Source: Cycas panzhihuaensis (lineage: Eukaryota > Cycadophyta). From it: 64,000 nucleotides of DNA. The translations under genes and the position numbers were made by a program. The notes under the pieces are model-generated. The model was given only the letters and a program-made list of their open reading frames with translations. It made no database searches and was not told the origin of the DNA. Location of the stretch: the NCBI GenBank assembly GCA_023213395.1, contig CM041465.1:139383741-139447740 (forward strand), read 5' to 3'. This document shows, piece by piece, positions 12,430-24,400 of the stretch. How positions within the stretch are numbered: the first letter of the stretch is position 1; each line of letters begins with the position of its first letter.

Positions 12430-13600
12430 TTGAACAAAATTTTTTCTAGCTTGGAATAAAAATTGATATCAAAGGATCATGGAAAAATATGTACTAACAT
12501 CACAAAGGGAAAACCACTAAGGCTTTGGGAATATTACAACCACTACTAATTCCAATGACAATATGGTAGGATATTTATATGGACTTTATTTAAGGGTTGC
12601 CTAAATTAGGGGGTAGATTAGTTATTTTTATGGTAATGGATCATCTTTCCAAGTATGACCATTTTTGTTTATAAGCTTACCCATATAAGGGCACTACTAT
12701 TGCCCAAGCTTTTCTTAATAACATTTTTTGCCTATATGGTAAACCAACCTCTATTATTTACAACTGTAATCCCACCTTCACTAGTTATTTTTAGTAAGAA
12801 ATTTTTGAGATGTAATGAATATAGTTAAAAATAAGTTTGACTTACCATCCATAAACTAATGGTTAGACCAAAGTGGTTAATAAATACTTAGAAATAAATT
12901 TGTATTATTTTGCCTTCAAACAACAAACTTATTAGCTAAAGTGGTTACCTCTTATTGAATTGTGCTACAACACCTCTTATCACTCAAAAACAAAGATAAC
13001 CCTATATAAAGTAATTTATGCTCAACCTTTGCCATCTCTCCTATTATATCTTCTATGTAGCTCTAAGGTATAAGTTATTAATATAACTATTAATAGCTGG
13101 GAGAACCTAATTTGCACCCTCAATGACAAATTGGCACAAACTTAAAATAGGATGAAATAGGAGATTGATCAATACCATTTAGAGTGCTTATTAACTAAAT
13201 GAGATATGATCTTCTTGAACTTCTAAACTTAGAAATAGATATCATTAAAGCATAAAGGTCAATAGAAACTTGTTTCAAAATTATATGGCTTATATTATGT
13301 GATATAAAAGATTGAAAAATTTTCTTATAAGTTAGACCCACCTCTGTCCTCCAAGATACATTTAGTTTTGTATGTGTCTTGTTTCAAGAAGGTTTTAGGA
13401 TAATAGATGCACATGTAATCATGACTGCCTAAGTTAGATGATGAATGATTTATCATGCTTATGGCAAAAGAAATCCTATAATGTCAAATGTGCCAACTTT
13501 AAAAGCATGCTACTATAGAAGTTTTAGTTCAATGGAAAGGGATGTAATCAAAAGATGCAACATGGAAACCTCTTCACAAACTCTAATAATAGTTTTCAAA
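12430..13600 (+). pseudogene. Chromovirus integrase with chromodomain-like tail, degenerate
   Basis: Reads 'LGILQPLLIPMTIW', then 'FMVMDHLSKYDHFCL', 'AQAFLNNIFCLYGKP', 'LTYHP*TNG*TKVVNKYLE' and 'WLPLIELCYNTSYHS': the catalytic core of a Ty3 integrase with the Q-rich 'YHPQ.NGQ' site now carrying TAG stops. Near 13510-13590 'IEVLVQWKGM...DATWKPL' resembles the chromodomain-like end of chromoviruses. Confidence 0.85.
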
Positions 13601-13647
13601 TTTTAAGTTTGAAGGGAAATGCTCTTCAAAGACGGAAGGCATATTAG

Positions 13648-14028
13648 GACCATTATGTCCTAATTATCTATTGTATAGAGGCATGCAATAGTCATAATAT
13701 ATAAATCATTGTAAACGTCATATAACTCATGTATTTATTTTTGTATATAATGAATCATCTTATATGCACCACTTAATAATATAATTAGGATAAGTCTCTC
13801 ATTTATATTTGTAATTTTTGTAGTCTGAAGGATATATTTGAATCTCTTGTAATTGAGATTTGCTCTTAAGGAGGTTGCCCCTTTGAAACAACTTATGATT
13901 GTTAGTGATTCCTTAGAATATTAACATACTCATGAATTTGGTAATCCTATGATTTTATTTATATTTTTTAATATATTATTATTTTTAATATTCATAATTA
14001 TAATTAGTATGATATTAATACTCCAACA
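13648..14028 (+). mobile_element. Probable 3' LTR of the chromovirus fragment
   Basis: It begins with TGTCCTAATTATC just after the pol tail and a purine-rich stretch, and may end at 'ACTCCAACA' (14028), directly before the next element. AT-rich, no coding sequence. No second copy is present to prove the borders. Confidence 0.4.
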
Positions 14029-14034
14029 TGGCCT

Positions 14035-14366
14035 TGTTGGTTTTAGTTAGAAGCAATGATAATAGACATAATAATAGATAAAGAATAGATGCTAAGGTTA
14101 GTGTAGGATAAGTAATAAGGCATAAAAGAGATGAAGTATATATGAAGATGAAACATAATGAATTAGAAACTTTAAATTTTTAGAAAGAATTAAGTACATA
14201 CTTATAGAACATCTCATCATATGTGAGAACCCTCAAGGTTAACCTTTATGTGTTGGCATATTTATTAAAGTGGCACACATGTTAATATGACTATGAATAT
14301 AAAAATTAAATAATACATGAAAGAGTGTTAATAAGGTTAGAATATAATTAGATATTATATTTAACA
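14035..14366 (-). repeat. 3' LTR of the small copia-like element
   Basis: Shares with 16934-17268 the blocks 'ACATCTCA/ATCTCA..CATATGTGAGAACCC', 'AACCTTTATGTG' and 'GCACACATGTTAAT'. The two LTRs differ at many positions, so the insertion is old. Confidence 0.8.
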
Positions 14367-15133
14367 TTTCCTCCTATTACATGTAGTTATATCAAATGAA
14401 ATGTCATGTTAAAAGCATAAATCTTGTTTTCAAATCTTTGTTAGATCAAGTTATTTCAATAATCATAAAGTATTATTAACATCTATATAAAGTGAGCTCC
14501 ATCCACTAGACCATATGGGTAACCAACTACTATGACTATCAGTTAACTAGGTCATTTTGTTGTGTATATAGTTATATTAGTGCTAGGTTTGCTATATTTT
14601 AGGAACATATTATCCTACATAGTCGAACAAGTGAGCCTAAAAGTCAAATACAAGAGTAGTAAAAAGGATGTCCCGACTCTTGCCAAATTGGACTTAAGAG
14701 GAATTGTCATTAGTTATGATGGATAGAAATACATCATAAAGGGCTTTATGACCTCATATAAGGGCTTTATAGCCTCCTCAATTACCTCTAAGGGCTTAGA
14801 AATATCTCTATGGGATTATAATTGTCACTATGGGATATCAAATATCTAATAATATAATATAACATTAACTTAAAATGACATGAAAAGAGAATGTGACTCA
14901 ATACATTAATTAATGACTCTCTAAATGATAAATTTAACAAAATTTAAATGTAAAGTGGGGTCTCTAAATCCTAAAAAGAGCTTATATGATAAAGTTTATA
15001 TTTACACCCTTATTTTGGGATACATTACATTAATATAAATGATATCAAATAGTATGAAACCTTTGAAAATGAATAAATATGCCTAAATATAATAAAAATT
15101 CATTCATTCATATCTATCTATCAATCTATTTAT

Positions 15134-15203
<70 letters not shown>

Positions 15204-16933
15204 ACTTACACATACACAACCTAAAATTTCTACATCAAACTAGCTCTAATCTACTTTATATAACCTATTAAATCAAATAGGGTTAAGCTAGCTTTCTAGT
15301 GTAATTTTTAAATCTGATATCCAAGTTTATATGCTCAAGATATGGCCAAAAAGGCAAACCCATGCCTTTATAAAATAAAAGGGGATTAAAAAAGAGGGAC
15401 TTATCCCATTTCATATTAAGTTGTTGGTTGCCTGGTACCTTTACATAACTAGGGGTTGATCCACTAGAGGCTAGTAAATTTTAAATATTATTAAATATGG
15501 TTAATTTCATTTCTATAAATGCAAAAGAAATTAACCATTTCTAATAAAATTTTAGGTCTACCATTGTAAAGAATTTACTTGTTTGAAATATTATATTGAA
15601 ATATTTATCGAAAAAATTTTGATGTCATCTAATTTGTTTATGATTTTGCTATGAATTTGTAGGTTTTATAAAAAAAATTGTATTATTTAGTATTGCTTCA
15701 CTTCATGTATACCTAACTTTTCATTTTATTTATTTCATCTCATTTGGGACTTTGACTACAAGATTCAACATCCTTTGTGATGTGTTTGTATCCTTGTCAT
15801 TTCTCATTCAGGCCTGTTCCATCTATTTCACGATAGTATATATCTAGATCTACATCATATGAATCATCTTTGTCTTCTATGCCATAGATGTTGTCATTGC
15901 TTCCATATGATATTTGGATCCTCTTCTATATGCCATGATCTATATTTGGGGATATAATCACTTTCCTTTGCATGCTTTACATCCTTCTTCATTTTTTCTT
16001 CATTGTCTATATATAGGAGTCATGGGGTATTTTGTTCTTTTTGACTATTTTTCTTTGAACTCTATGCTTCTAATACAAAATTTTTAATGATGTCTACTTT
16101 CATGGCAAGGGTTTCATCCCCCATAATGAGACCTTTCTTTAACACCTACATGTCTAAAGTATTTTTAGGTGAATATGTGGTTTTGTTCAGTCTCCATAAT
16201 CAATAATAGAAAAGAAAAAAAAAATCATATATTAATCTTTTCTTTTACCCTTATTTATAAATCTAACCCCTTGAGATTTATATAAGTATCATATCAACAT
16301 TGTGATACACATCCTTGAATATGTTAATAAAGAGATTTATAAGGCTAAAAGAGCTTCTAACAACATAAAAGCACTTATGCAATAGATAACAAAATAAAAG
16401 AACAACATTAAAACTTCATAGATAAAGAAATATGCTCTATTTTCTAATTCAAAAATATTATAGTTATAGCCTTGACAAAACATTTATCTATAATATTATT
16501 ATTGGCCTACATGGATAAAAATATAGATTACAAAATATGTATCAAAATCCATAGTTTTTCATATAAATATCCTCATTTTATAGCTTCATAAAATGGCTTT
16601 TCATTAACTTCGAAACAATCTTTAACATGACTTAAAACCAATAATAAATTAGTCCCAAAAATATTTTAAAAATAGTAGTAAAATAACCCTTAAATTTTGC
16701 ATTTATAACATTGTAAAAAATCCCAAAAAATGCATTGAAATATAACTATCTAATATCTTTGAAAACTCTTTTAAAAAAAGAATATTTTAATAGATTAAAT
16801 TAAGAATAAGATGGTTCCTAAAATCACCAAAAAATGTTGTAAATGACAACAAAGAATAGGCTTTAAAAATTAAAAAAACATGGCTCTATAACTATCCTAC
16901 CCAAGTATTGAACCTTGGGATATGATAACACAA
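14367..16933 (-). other. Interior of the small LTR element, no gene recognised
   Basis: About 2.5 kb, very AT-rich. A (TC)n run lies at 15137-15199. Minus-strand frames near 15750-16200 are lysine- and glutamate-rich but interrupted and not assignable. Confidence 0.6.
15137..15199. repeat. (TC)n microsatellite
   Basis: An uninterrupted run of TC dinucleotides, about 31 units, inside the small LTR element. Confidence 0.98.
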
Positions 16934-17268
16934 TGTTGGTTTTAGATGGAGGCATTGGTAGTAGACCTAATAATGAATAAAGAATATATAATGAGGTAAG
17001 TATAAGATAAGCAATGAGACACAAAAGAGATGAAGTATGTCCATGGATGAAGCACACTAAATTGGGATGAATGGGCAACCTTTAGATTATTAGAAAAAAT
17101 TAAGTGTATACTTATAGAATATCTCAGCATATGTGAGAACCCTTAAGGTCAACCTTTATGTGCTAGTACACTTATCAAAGCAGCACACATGTTAATGTAA
17201 CCATGAATATAAAAATCAAATAATATATAAGAGAATATGAATGGTATTAGAATGTGATTGGATATACA
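16934..17268 (-). repeat. 5' LTR of the small copia-like element
   Basis: Partner of 14035-14366. The worn primer-binding site lies immediately next to it at about 16909-16933 (minus strand). Confidence 0.8.
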
Positions 17269-17382
17269 TCCAATAGGCTTTATAAAATAACCAATCTTAG
17301 GGAAGGCTAATAAGTAGACTATAGTATCAAGAACAAATGGAAAAACATCAATTCAAACTATTATTTTTAGTGGTATATTTTG

Positions 17383-17387
17383 GAATA
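17383..17387. repeat. Target-site duplication of element A, left copy
   Basis: GAATA directly before the TG of the left LTR. The same word follows the right LTR at 33936-33940. Confidence 0.93.
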
Positions 17388-19962
17388 TGTTTCTCGGCTT
17401 CCAGGAATGGATACAGAATCACCGACTCAGGTAAGTACAGGTATGTCTCTAGCATTATCATCACTGTTATTTACTGATTGTTTGCTTGCGTACCCGCATG
17501 TGTATGACTTTGTGGGCGGCCTGGTAGCCGTCCACACCTATTTTTAGCCTATGACGACTATAGCAGGGGCACACTCCTAGCGAGTGTGGCACCCTGGTGT
17601 CCATATTGCTTCCCGTGATCCGCCTCCTCGCCTGGATCCACTAGGTTCGCGCCACCTCCACCCGTGTGATGTCTCATCGTCGTTTGGTTAGCTTGCCACC
17701 TCATTTGGGGTCCTATTTCTGCTCCCGTGGGCCCGTTTGTTGGCTTGTTTGCTCCCAGGTGGGTGTCCTGGTTATCCATTAGTCCTTTCGGCTGTCTGCC
17801 CCCAGCCTGGACTGGTTGGTGGGCCCCATTTGTCGCTCAGTGCGTATCAATGAATTTTTATCTGGCCGGAATATCCGCAGATCTGCTAAAGTTTTGCCAG
17901 ACGACTGTCTCTGCTTGTTTTTTAAAATCCGTCGTGGCAATTTCGCATTTATTGTGAAACTGCCACGTGGTTCGCGCCTTTTCTCTCTTCCAGCTGTGCC
18001 CTAATCGCACGCTTTAGGGTTTTGCTTTAGTACTTAAACACTTTTTGGCTCATTCTCAAGGATTTTTTTGCTCACTTTTGGATTGACTCTCAGGAAAAAC
18101 ACTCTCCTGCTCTGCTCTCCTCTCTGCCATCGCAATCGGACTGCACTCTTCATACTGATGACTCTCCTTTGGCTTGGCTGAGACATTCTCCCAGCCCCTC
18201 AAACGCCTTGGAGAGGGCTCCTTTGAAGCGGTTTCCAGCTGTTTTCTACCCAGGCAGTCCACGAGCTCCCCGTTTGCAGGTGTTTCTGGTCCCGTCTCCG
18301 TAGCAGGGTCTCTAGCCTGCTCTATTCCAGATCTGGGTTGTTCTTTCAGCCCTCCTTCGCTGTCCTTTGGCTGAGGCAAATCCCTTGCCTCCCCTTCCCA
18401 GGTATTCTTCACTTTGTATTGGTTTTTTTGTGATATTTATACTTCAGCTCATTTGTTCCTATTTGTGGCTTGAGAGTTGGTTTTCCTCCCTCTTGAGGAC
18501 TGCTGTACCACTCTCTCGTGCTTCTTGCCTGCGTTTGCTATCGAAGGCAGCGGTGTGAGGGGTTGCATAGGCTTTGGAAGAGGAGCTGGGTGGATTCCGT
18601 ACCACCTTCCACGCTCCCCAAGTGGCTCTAAGCCCTCCAAAGCCTCCCTCTCGCCTCGTGCTGCCCTTGGCTCCCAAACGAGGGTTTGAAGGCTCCCGTG
18701 GGTTACCCAAACCAGCGCTGTCACAAGTTGCAGCGCTGATTTGGGACCCTTCATTCAGGTTTGGGTGCCTTCCATAGGTCCCAACCGCGGGTCCTTGCTT
18801 TGCCTTTGCTCCCCGGTCACCCAGTTTGCTCCCCATAGCATCCCGGTACCCCATGGGTATCCTTGGGTCTCTCTTGCCCTTGTTGCAGCCGTTTTCCAGC
18901 CTTGGTTCTTGACTTTCTCCTCGCTGCCTCATGGCTTTTGGGGGGAGGTTTGGGCACCATTTGCGGGAGGTAGGTCACTCCGAGGCTTGCCTTGTTGTTT
19001 CCTTTTACTTGGGTCATTTTCCTTTGGTGTTTTCCTTATTGGACTCACACTAACGCATATATATTTAGGCTCTTGTTTATGTTGCTAGACCTATATTGTT
19101 AGATCTTCGTGTCGCATGTTAGCCCTCTTCTTTCAGGAAGAGGGAGACCCTTTGTTGCTTGCAGGTACCTGAGACGCGCGGAGAACGTTGCCCGTTGGCC
19201 TCTCTACCGGTAAGTGCTCTTGCATGTGTCATGCTTTATGCTATTTCATTTACTAGCTAGCGTTTCCTTCTTTCCTTTGGTATCGCATTTACTTTCCGAG
19301 GAAGGTAAGGAAGCCCCCTTTCGCCAGCATTGCATCTCGCCTCACTGCACGTCACAAGTGGTTGAGTGTTCCTCGCGAAGGTCACGTCATCTCGCATGCC
19401 TTCGGCCCAGGTGCACACTTCATTCCTCTTCGCTCCCCTTGATTTGTTTCCTTTTATTCCTTCCTTAGTAATTAAGACATTGAAAGATTAAAAGGGAAAT
19501 TACTTTTGTATTCGTTCGCAATTTGTTTGCTTTACTGCATGTACCTTTTGTTATTCATAGGAAAGGTTGTAGGAGTTCTTCCCCCTTTTACCTTTCCTTC
19601 CTCCTCCTTAACCGTGCGAGCGCCACCGCTCAGACGCTCATACACCCGGTTAGGTTGCATAGGTTTGCCCTTGGCCTATCTCTATTAGGCTCTGTCTCTC
19701 TCCCTTCTGGCCATCCAAGGGTGGGAGGGTCCTACTTCCAAGCCAACCCCGGTTCGTCCTGCGTACCTTCGCCCCTTGCTCAAGGTGGCAAAGGGTCACC
19801 CAATAGTAGCTATACTCCATTGCAGATCCCGAACTCGCGCTCCGGTGTACGGGGCGCTCTGCGTGGTAGTTGCTTGCCTTATAGGTTCCACTTCCTGTCA
19901 TTTCATCGTTTTCTCTCCCCCGCACCTATCAGTCAGGTGGTTATCCCGTAGCAGCGCATCCA
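17388..19962 (+). repeat. 5' LTR of element A
   Basis: 2,575 bp, TG...CA, matching 31370-33935. It contains a telo-box-like TTAGGGTTT at 18014-18022 followed by 'GTACTTAAACAC', and an AT-rich 'CATATATATTTAGG' near 19056; either could belong to the promoter, undecided. Open frames within it on both strands (for example 18932-18459 minus) look like chance frames of GC-rich DNA; I recognise no domain in them. Confidence 0.96.
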
Positions 19963-19963
19963 C

Positions 19964-19981
19964 TGGCGACCATACTGGGAT
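19964..19981 (+). other. Primer-binding site of element A
   Basis: TGGCGACCATACTGGGAT begins one base after the CA end of the 5' LTR, the expected place of the tRNA primer site. It is not the usual initiator-Met site (TGGTATCAGAGC). Its TGGCGAC..ACTGGG pattern resembles the tRNA-Arg-type sites I recall for Ogre/Tat elements; the tRNA assignment is from memory. Copy C keeps the same site in worn form. Confidence 0.8.
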
Positions 19982-20134
19982 CGCCAAGAAGGGAGCTAGT
20001 CTCGCTCTCTTCGGTTGGTTTTGCTACTCTTGTGTGATCCTTTCTATACCTATCCCGATCTCCACGTTGGGCAGCCCCCAACGCGTGCATTTTTCCATTC
20101 CTTCTCTTTTCCTAACATCGTTGGTTGACCTTGC

Positions 20135-21445
20135 ATGCGACGTTTCTTGCGTCGTTTGCGCGGCCTACCTCCTTTGTTAGAGGATCCCGAGTATAGCCTT
20201 CTTGCCTCATCAGATTCTGATCCGACTATGGAAGGGTACTCTTCCGAGTGGACTTACCACACTTCAGCCATGGAGACTCATGCTTTCCCTTCTGCTATTC
20301 CTGGGTCCACCCAAGAGGGTGAGGACCCCCTTTACTACCCAAATAACCAACACCCTTCTTTTGCTCCCCATCCTTCTACCCACGCTGTAGAAGGATCCGT
20401 TCCTCCTGAGGATTGCCATGCGATGGGCAATTTTTATGAGGAACTTTCCGATGGACATGTCTTGTTCGAGGTCCCGATCACCTCCTATGGGTATGTGGGG
20501 ACTCCTCCTGTTGACATGCTTGAGGCTCTTAATGAGCGCCGCCGTGCGACATGCGCTCAACCACGTCCCGGGTGGCTTGAGGGTGTCCTTCGTGGAGGAG
20601 CCTCTTCCTCCTCTGCTCCTCCACCTCATGCTTTGTCCTCATCCACCCTTCCTATGACAACAAACCCCTTCGTGCCTACACGTGCATCCCACTCATTTCC
20701 TGCAGTGGGGGCACGTGTGACACCTTCCATCCCTCATCAAGGTCCCAATACCTTAGGACCTTCTCACGGTGTGTCTTTCCCTCAATTGGGGGTTAGCATA
20801 CCCGCTCCCAATCCAACCAATGTGCCATCCCCTAACGTGGCACATGCTGCTCCTAGTAGGCCCATTGGCCCTACTAGCTTTCCAGTCACTAGTCATGTGG
20901 GATCTGCTCCCACGCATCCTCTAACCCAGCATGTTGGGGCTTCTTTCTATGCTCCTCCAGGGTATACTTCTCAACCTTGGGGGCAGGGTAGAGGAATCCG
21001 TCTTCCTGTTTATGGGGTGGATCCGCTACACCCATATGGAATTGCCCCACCTACGGGTGGCCCATATGGGCAAAACCCGGTTCCGCATCCCGTTTGTCCA
21101 TCCACCACTGTAGTCACATCTGTTGTGCCTTCGCAAGGGAACCTGGCTCCTTTCCAAGGCACCTATCCTCATGCCTCTTTTCAGCAAGGGGCGCTTCCTC
21201 AAGGAGGGGTGGGTGTTCCACCCCCACCCGTTCCTTGTGCGTTGCCTACTTTGACTTTCGTTGACCCTACGGTTCAGGCAAGGGCACGTCCCTTTATGGA
21301 CTTTAGGTCGACCCCTCTTTCAGTTGAGGCGTTGCGAACCAACTTGCCGCCTCATCCCCCTGAAGTTCCTCGGTTTGATGGAACTTGGTCGCAAGACCCA
21401 ACGGAGCATGTCCGTAGTTTCTCTATGGCATGCATCGATTACTAG
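20135..21445 (+). CDS. gag: Gag N-terminal part up to the first TAG
   Basis: 436 codons ending in TAG inside the capsid domain. The N-terminal 400 residues are rich in Pro, His and Ser ('HPYGIAPPTGG'-like segments) and probably disordered. The capsid begins at 'VPRFDGTWSQDPTEHVRSF', the gypsy Gag start. The stop follows 'MACIDY' and precedes 'AYDHILMKLFPRSL', so it cuts a conserved helix. The leader between primer site and ATG is only about 150 bp. Confidence 0.85.
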   Translation: MRRFLRRLRGLPPLLEDPEYSLLASSDSDPTMEGYSSEWTYHTSAMETHAFPSAIPGSTQEGEDPLYYPNNQHPSFAPHPSTHAVEGSVPPEDCHAMGNFYEELSDGHVLFEVPITSYGYVGTPPVDMLEALNERRRATCAQPRPGWLEGVLRGGASSSSAPPPHALSSSTLPMTTNPFVPTRASHSFPAVGARVTPSIPHQGPNTLGPSHGVSFPQLGVSIPAPNPTNVPSPNVAHAAPSRPIGPTSFPVTSHVGSAPTHPLTQHVGASFYAPPGYTSQPWGQGRGIRLPVYGVDPLHPYGIAPPTGGPYGQNPVPHPVCPSTTVVTSVVPSQGNLAPFQGTYPHASFQQGALPQGGVGVPPPPVPCALPTLTFVDPTVQARARPFMDFRSTPLSVEALRTNLPPHPPEVPRFDGTWSQDPTEHVRSFSMACIDY

Positions 21446-21460
21446 GCTTACGACCATATT

Positions 21461-24400
21461 TTGATGAAGCTCTTTCCTCGATCCCTGCAGGGTGACGCCC
21501 TTAAATGGTTTTATCATCTCCCTGCCCACTCAATTCATTCATTCCAGCAATTGGTGGACGAGTTCATCAACTACTTTGATGTAGCTCGCCCATTCGAGAG
21601 CGGAATGAAATCCCTTCTTTCGCTCAAACAAGGTCACGATGAGATGAATCGTGACTTTGTGCAGCGATTCCATGACTTGCTTCACTCCACCAAGGCAACC
21701 TTGCCCGAGGAGTTGAAGCGAGACCTGTTCGTTAATGCACTTCGTCCCGAAGTCCACGTGGAAGTCCTCAAGATGGGGGTGACCACGTGTGATTCCGCGA
21801 TCGCTAAGTGCTTGGCGCTGGAGGCTATTGAGATCCAAGCGGGTCTCAAGAAACCTCTTAAGCCCTCACAACGTCGTGAGGCGCCACCCCCTACCAAAGA
21901 TACTAAACCTTCCCAACCGACGCGGTTTTCCTCTCATCCTACCGAGAGGACCCTAGATCCCCTCACATCTGCTATATGCTCGTTCGAGCGTACTATGAAG
22001 GAGCTCAAGCTTCAAGGCCCTTCATCTCCTACTTCAAACAAGCAAGTCCAACAAACTACTCAAGCTCTTCCCAGGAATGCGAACGCCCAGTCCTCTCAAG
22101 CGAGAAGGTCCGACCCTCCGCTTGAGAAGAAGTGGTGCTCCATTCATGGGGACTGCTTCCATGACGATTCGCGTTGTAGGGCCCAGCACCCAAAGGATGC
22201 CCCTCGGCGCGATTCCTCTCCCAAACGGGCCTCAAGGCCTAATTTGGATCAACCTGTTCACAAGGATCCGTTCCCTAAACACGGGGAACGTGATCGCAAC
22301 TCCCAACCTAAGAACAACCGTAACCGAGGAAGATCGCCTGATCCCCGTCCTTCCCGCCACAAAGGGAAGGGCGCTCAGAACTCTTCTTCCTCTTCCCGTT
22401 CTCCTAGCCGTCGTACCCCATCGCCTTCACGACCCCGGAACAGGGGGAAGAAGGTGATCCAGTTGCTTGAAGCAACTCCGACCTTTGCCCTTACACGATC
22501 TCAAGCCGCTAAGGAAGCGGCGGGAGCTGCTGGTCCTTCCGCTCCTTCTGACCCTCCTCCGGAGACCCTTCCTCCGGAAATCCCTCTCTTTCCCAAGGCC
22601 ATTCCTGTACGCCCGGGATGTTACGACTTTCGAAGGGCACTTACCCAACCTACCGGGAAGGGTAAGCCTTTCTCCGTCGTGGACGAGCTCCATACGGTGG
22701 CTGCAGGAATGTCCTTGATGGACGTTCTGAGGAGTTGTCCCAAGCAGCGGGCCCTCCTCCTGGAAGCTTTAGGATCGGGTGATGTACCTATCCACACTTT
22801 GGGTGTCGCCCAGGGTGGTGGGCCCGCTATCTCTTTCGATCCTAAGGATCTTCCTCTCGTCGGTGAAAGGGAACGTCAGTGGAACTTCCCATTCACCATC
22901 ATGATCGATACACCTGATTGTACCCTCCGAAGAACTGTTGTCGATAACGGTTCTTCTGTTAATGCCATACCCCTGCACGTCATGCAGGAGCTTGGTATTT
23001 CTGCCTTGGAACCCGTTCCGTGGCGATGCCAAGGGTACGACGGTAGCGAGAAGACCCCTCTGGGATCTGTCGCGATCCCGCTCACCCTTGAGGGCAAGAC
23101 CATTCTTGCCGATGTTGTAGTCCTCGACGTTGATATGGACTACAACCTCCTTCTAGGTCGTCCATGGCTCGACCAAATGGGGGCCGTGTGCTCGACCCTT
23201 TGGGGACAACTTAAATTCGTCCACGACGGACGGATGAGAGTGGTTTCCCGTGAACGTCCTTTTCCTAAACAAACCCGTTCCGCCAATTCAGCAAACCAAG
23301 GTCCATCTACTCATGCCTCGGCTTACTCTATTGCTATACCTAATCCGTCTGAAGAAGATCCCGCATCTTCTCCTTCTGGTCTCACGCGTTTTGCCCCTAT
23401 TGGTGTTGGGAGTTACGGGTACCTTGCTTCATTCAGCGATGACGAGTCGCTTGATGAAGACGAGGGTTGTCCTCACCCTGTCTCTTTCCTTCGCGCCAAT
23501 AGGTTGCACCTGCCTTGTTCTAGATCCCCGTCTAGGACCCCTCTTGTTAGTGAGGCTAGTTCCTCGTGCGTGTCGCACGTCATCGCTCGTGTTGACCCGC
23601 CCATTGCCAGTTCTTCTTTCTCATTACCCCCTGTAGGTGATGGTTTTGAGGAATTGCCTTTCACTCCTCCCGAGGAGCTCCTTTCTGGTTTCCCTTCAGA
23701 TCCCCGCAAAGGAGTCGAGCACCCCGACAGTCATCACAGTCCCGTTGCTCCTACTTCTTCTAGCGCTTCTTCTACTCGAAGTAAGGTCATCCATGGGGTG
23801 GATTATTTCGAGGATGACGAAGCCCTGCTTGAGCATCTAGCAGGCCTTGCGCCCAATTTGTCTTCTGGTCACCACCGGCTTGGTCACCAGAAGATCCTTG
23901 CGATCGGATCCACTCTCGCCGATCCGATCCCGTCTCCTATTCCTCCTCTTCCTGTTGATCTTGCCCCTCTCCACTTCGAGGAGGGCAATGCCATGTGCAC
24001 GGGGGCAACCCAAGACATAGTCTTGGCCTCGGGCAAGATCATTAAAGTTGGGTTGGAATGTTCTCCTGATGAGATAAGGGAATACTCCCTTCTGTTCCAG
24101 GAGTTTCGAGACATTTTTGCGTGGGATTATGCTGACATGAAGGGAATCGACCCCTCGATTGTCACTCATAACCTCACCACCCTTCCTGGCGCTCGCCCTG
24201 TGCGCCAGAAGCAGCGTCCTCTTCACCCGAAGCTCTCTGCCGCCGTCAAGATGGAGGTCGAGAAGCTCCTGGATGCTGGGCTCATCACTTCTATTGACTA
24301 CCCCAAGTGGGTCTCTAACATTGTTCCCGTTGCCAAAAAGAATGGGGTAATCCGTATATGTGTTGATTTTCGCGACATCAACAACGCTTGTCCTAAGGAC

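Larger units (their letters stand above)
10530..13640 (+). mobile_element. Decayed Ty3/gypsy chromovirus-type pol fragment, split by an insertion
   Basis: Plus-strand order: RT C-terminus (10530-10881), RNase H (11734-12190), integrase (about 12430-13110) and a chromodomain-like tail (about 13400-13590). An 842-bp insertion separates RT from RNase H. The 5' half of the element is missing because it abuts copy B at about 10515. The domain order with integrase last and a C-terminal chromo-like segment identifies Ty3/gypsy chromoviruses. Confidence 0.8.
14035..17268 (-). mobile_element. Small copia-like LTR element without recognisable genes
   Basis: Direct repeats 14035-14366 and 16934-17268 (both start TGTTGGTTTTAG and end in CA) enclose 2.57 kb. 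Orientation is minus: just inside the right repeat the minus strand reads 'TGTTATCATATCCCAAGGTTC', a worn version of the tRNA-Met primer site TGGTATCAGAGC with the usual CCAAGGTTC after it. Beside the left repeat the minus strand has 'AGGAGGAAA', a purine tract. The interior has no convincing gag or pol, so it is either non-autonomous or fully decayed. The word TCCAA follows the right repeat and lies 8 bp outside the left one, so the target duplication is not certain. Confidence 0.75.

Noticed and set aside
18056-18932. Open frames of 118 and 157 codons on the minus strand in the 5' LTR (and twins in the 3' LTR)
   Set aside because: Low-complexity composition from GC-rich LTR DNA, no domain, and the frames change between the two LTRs because of indels.
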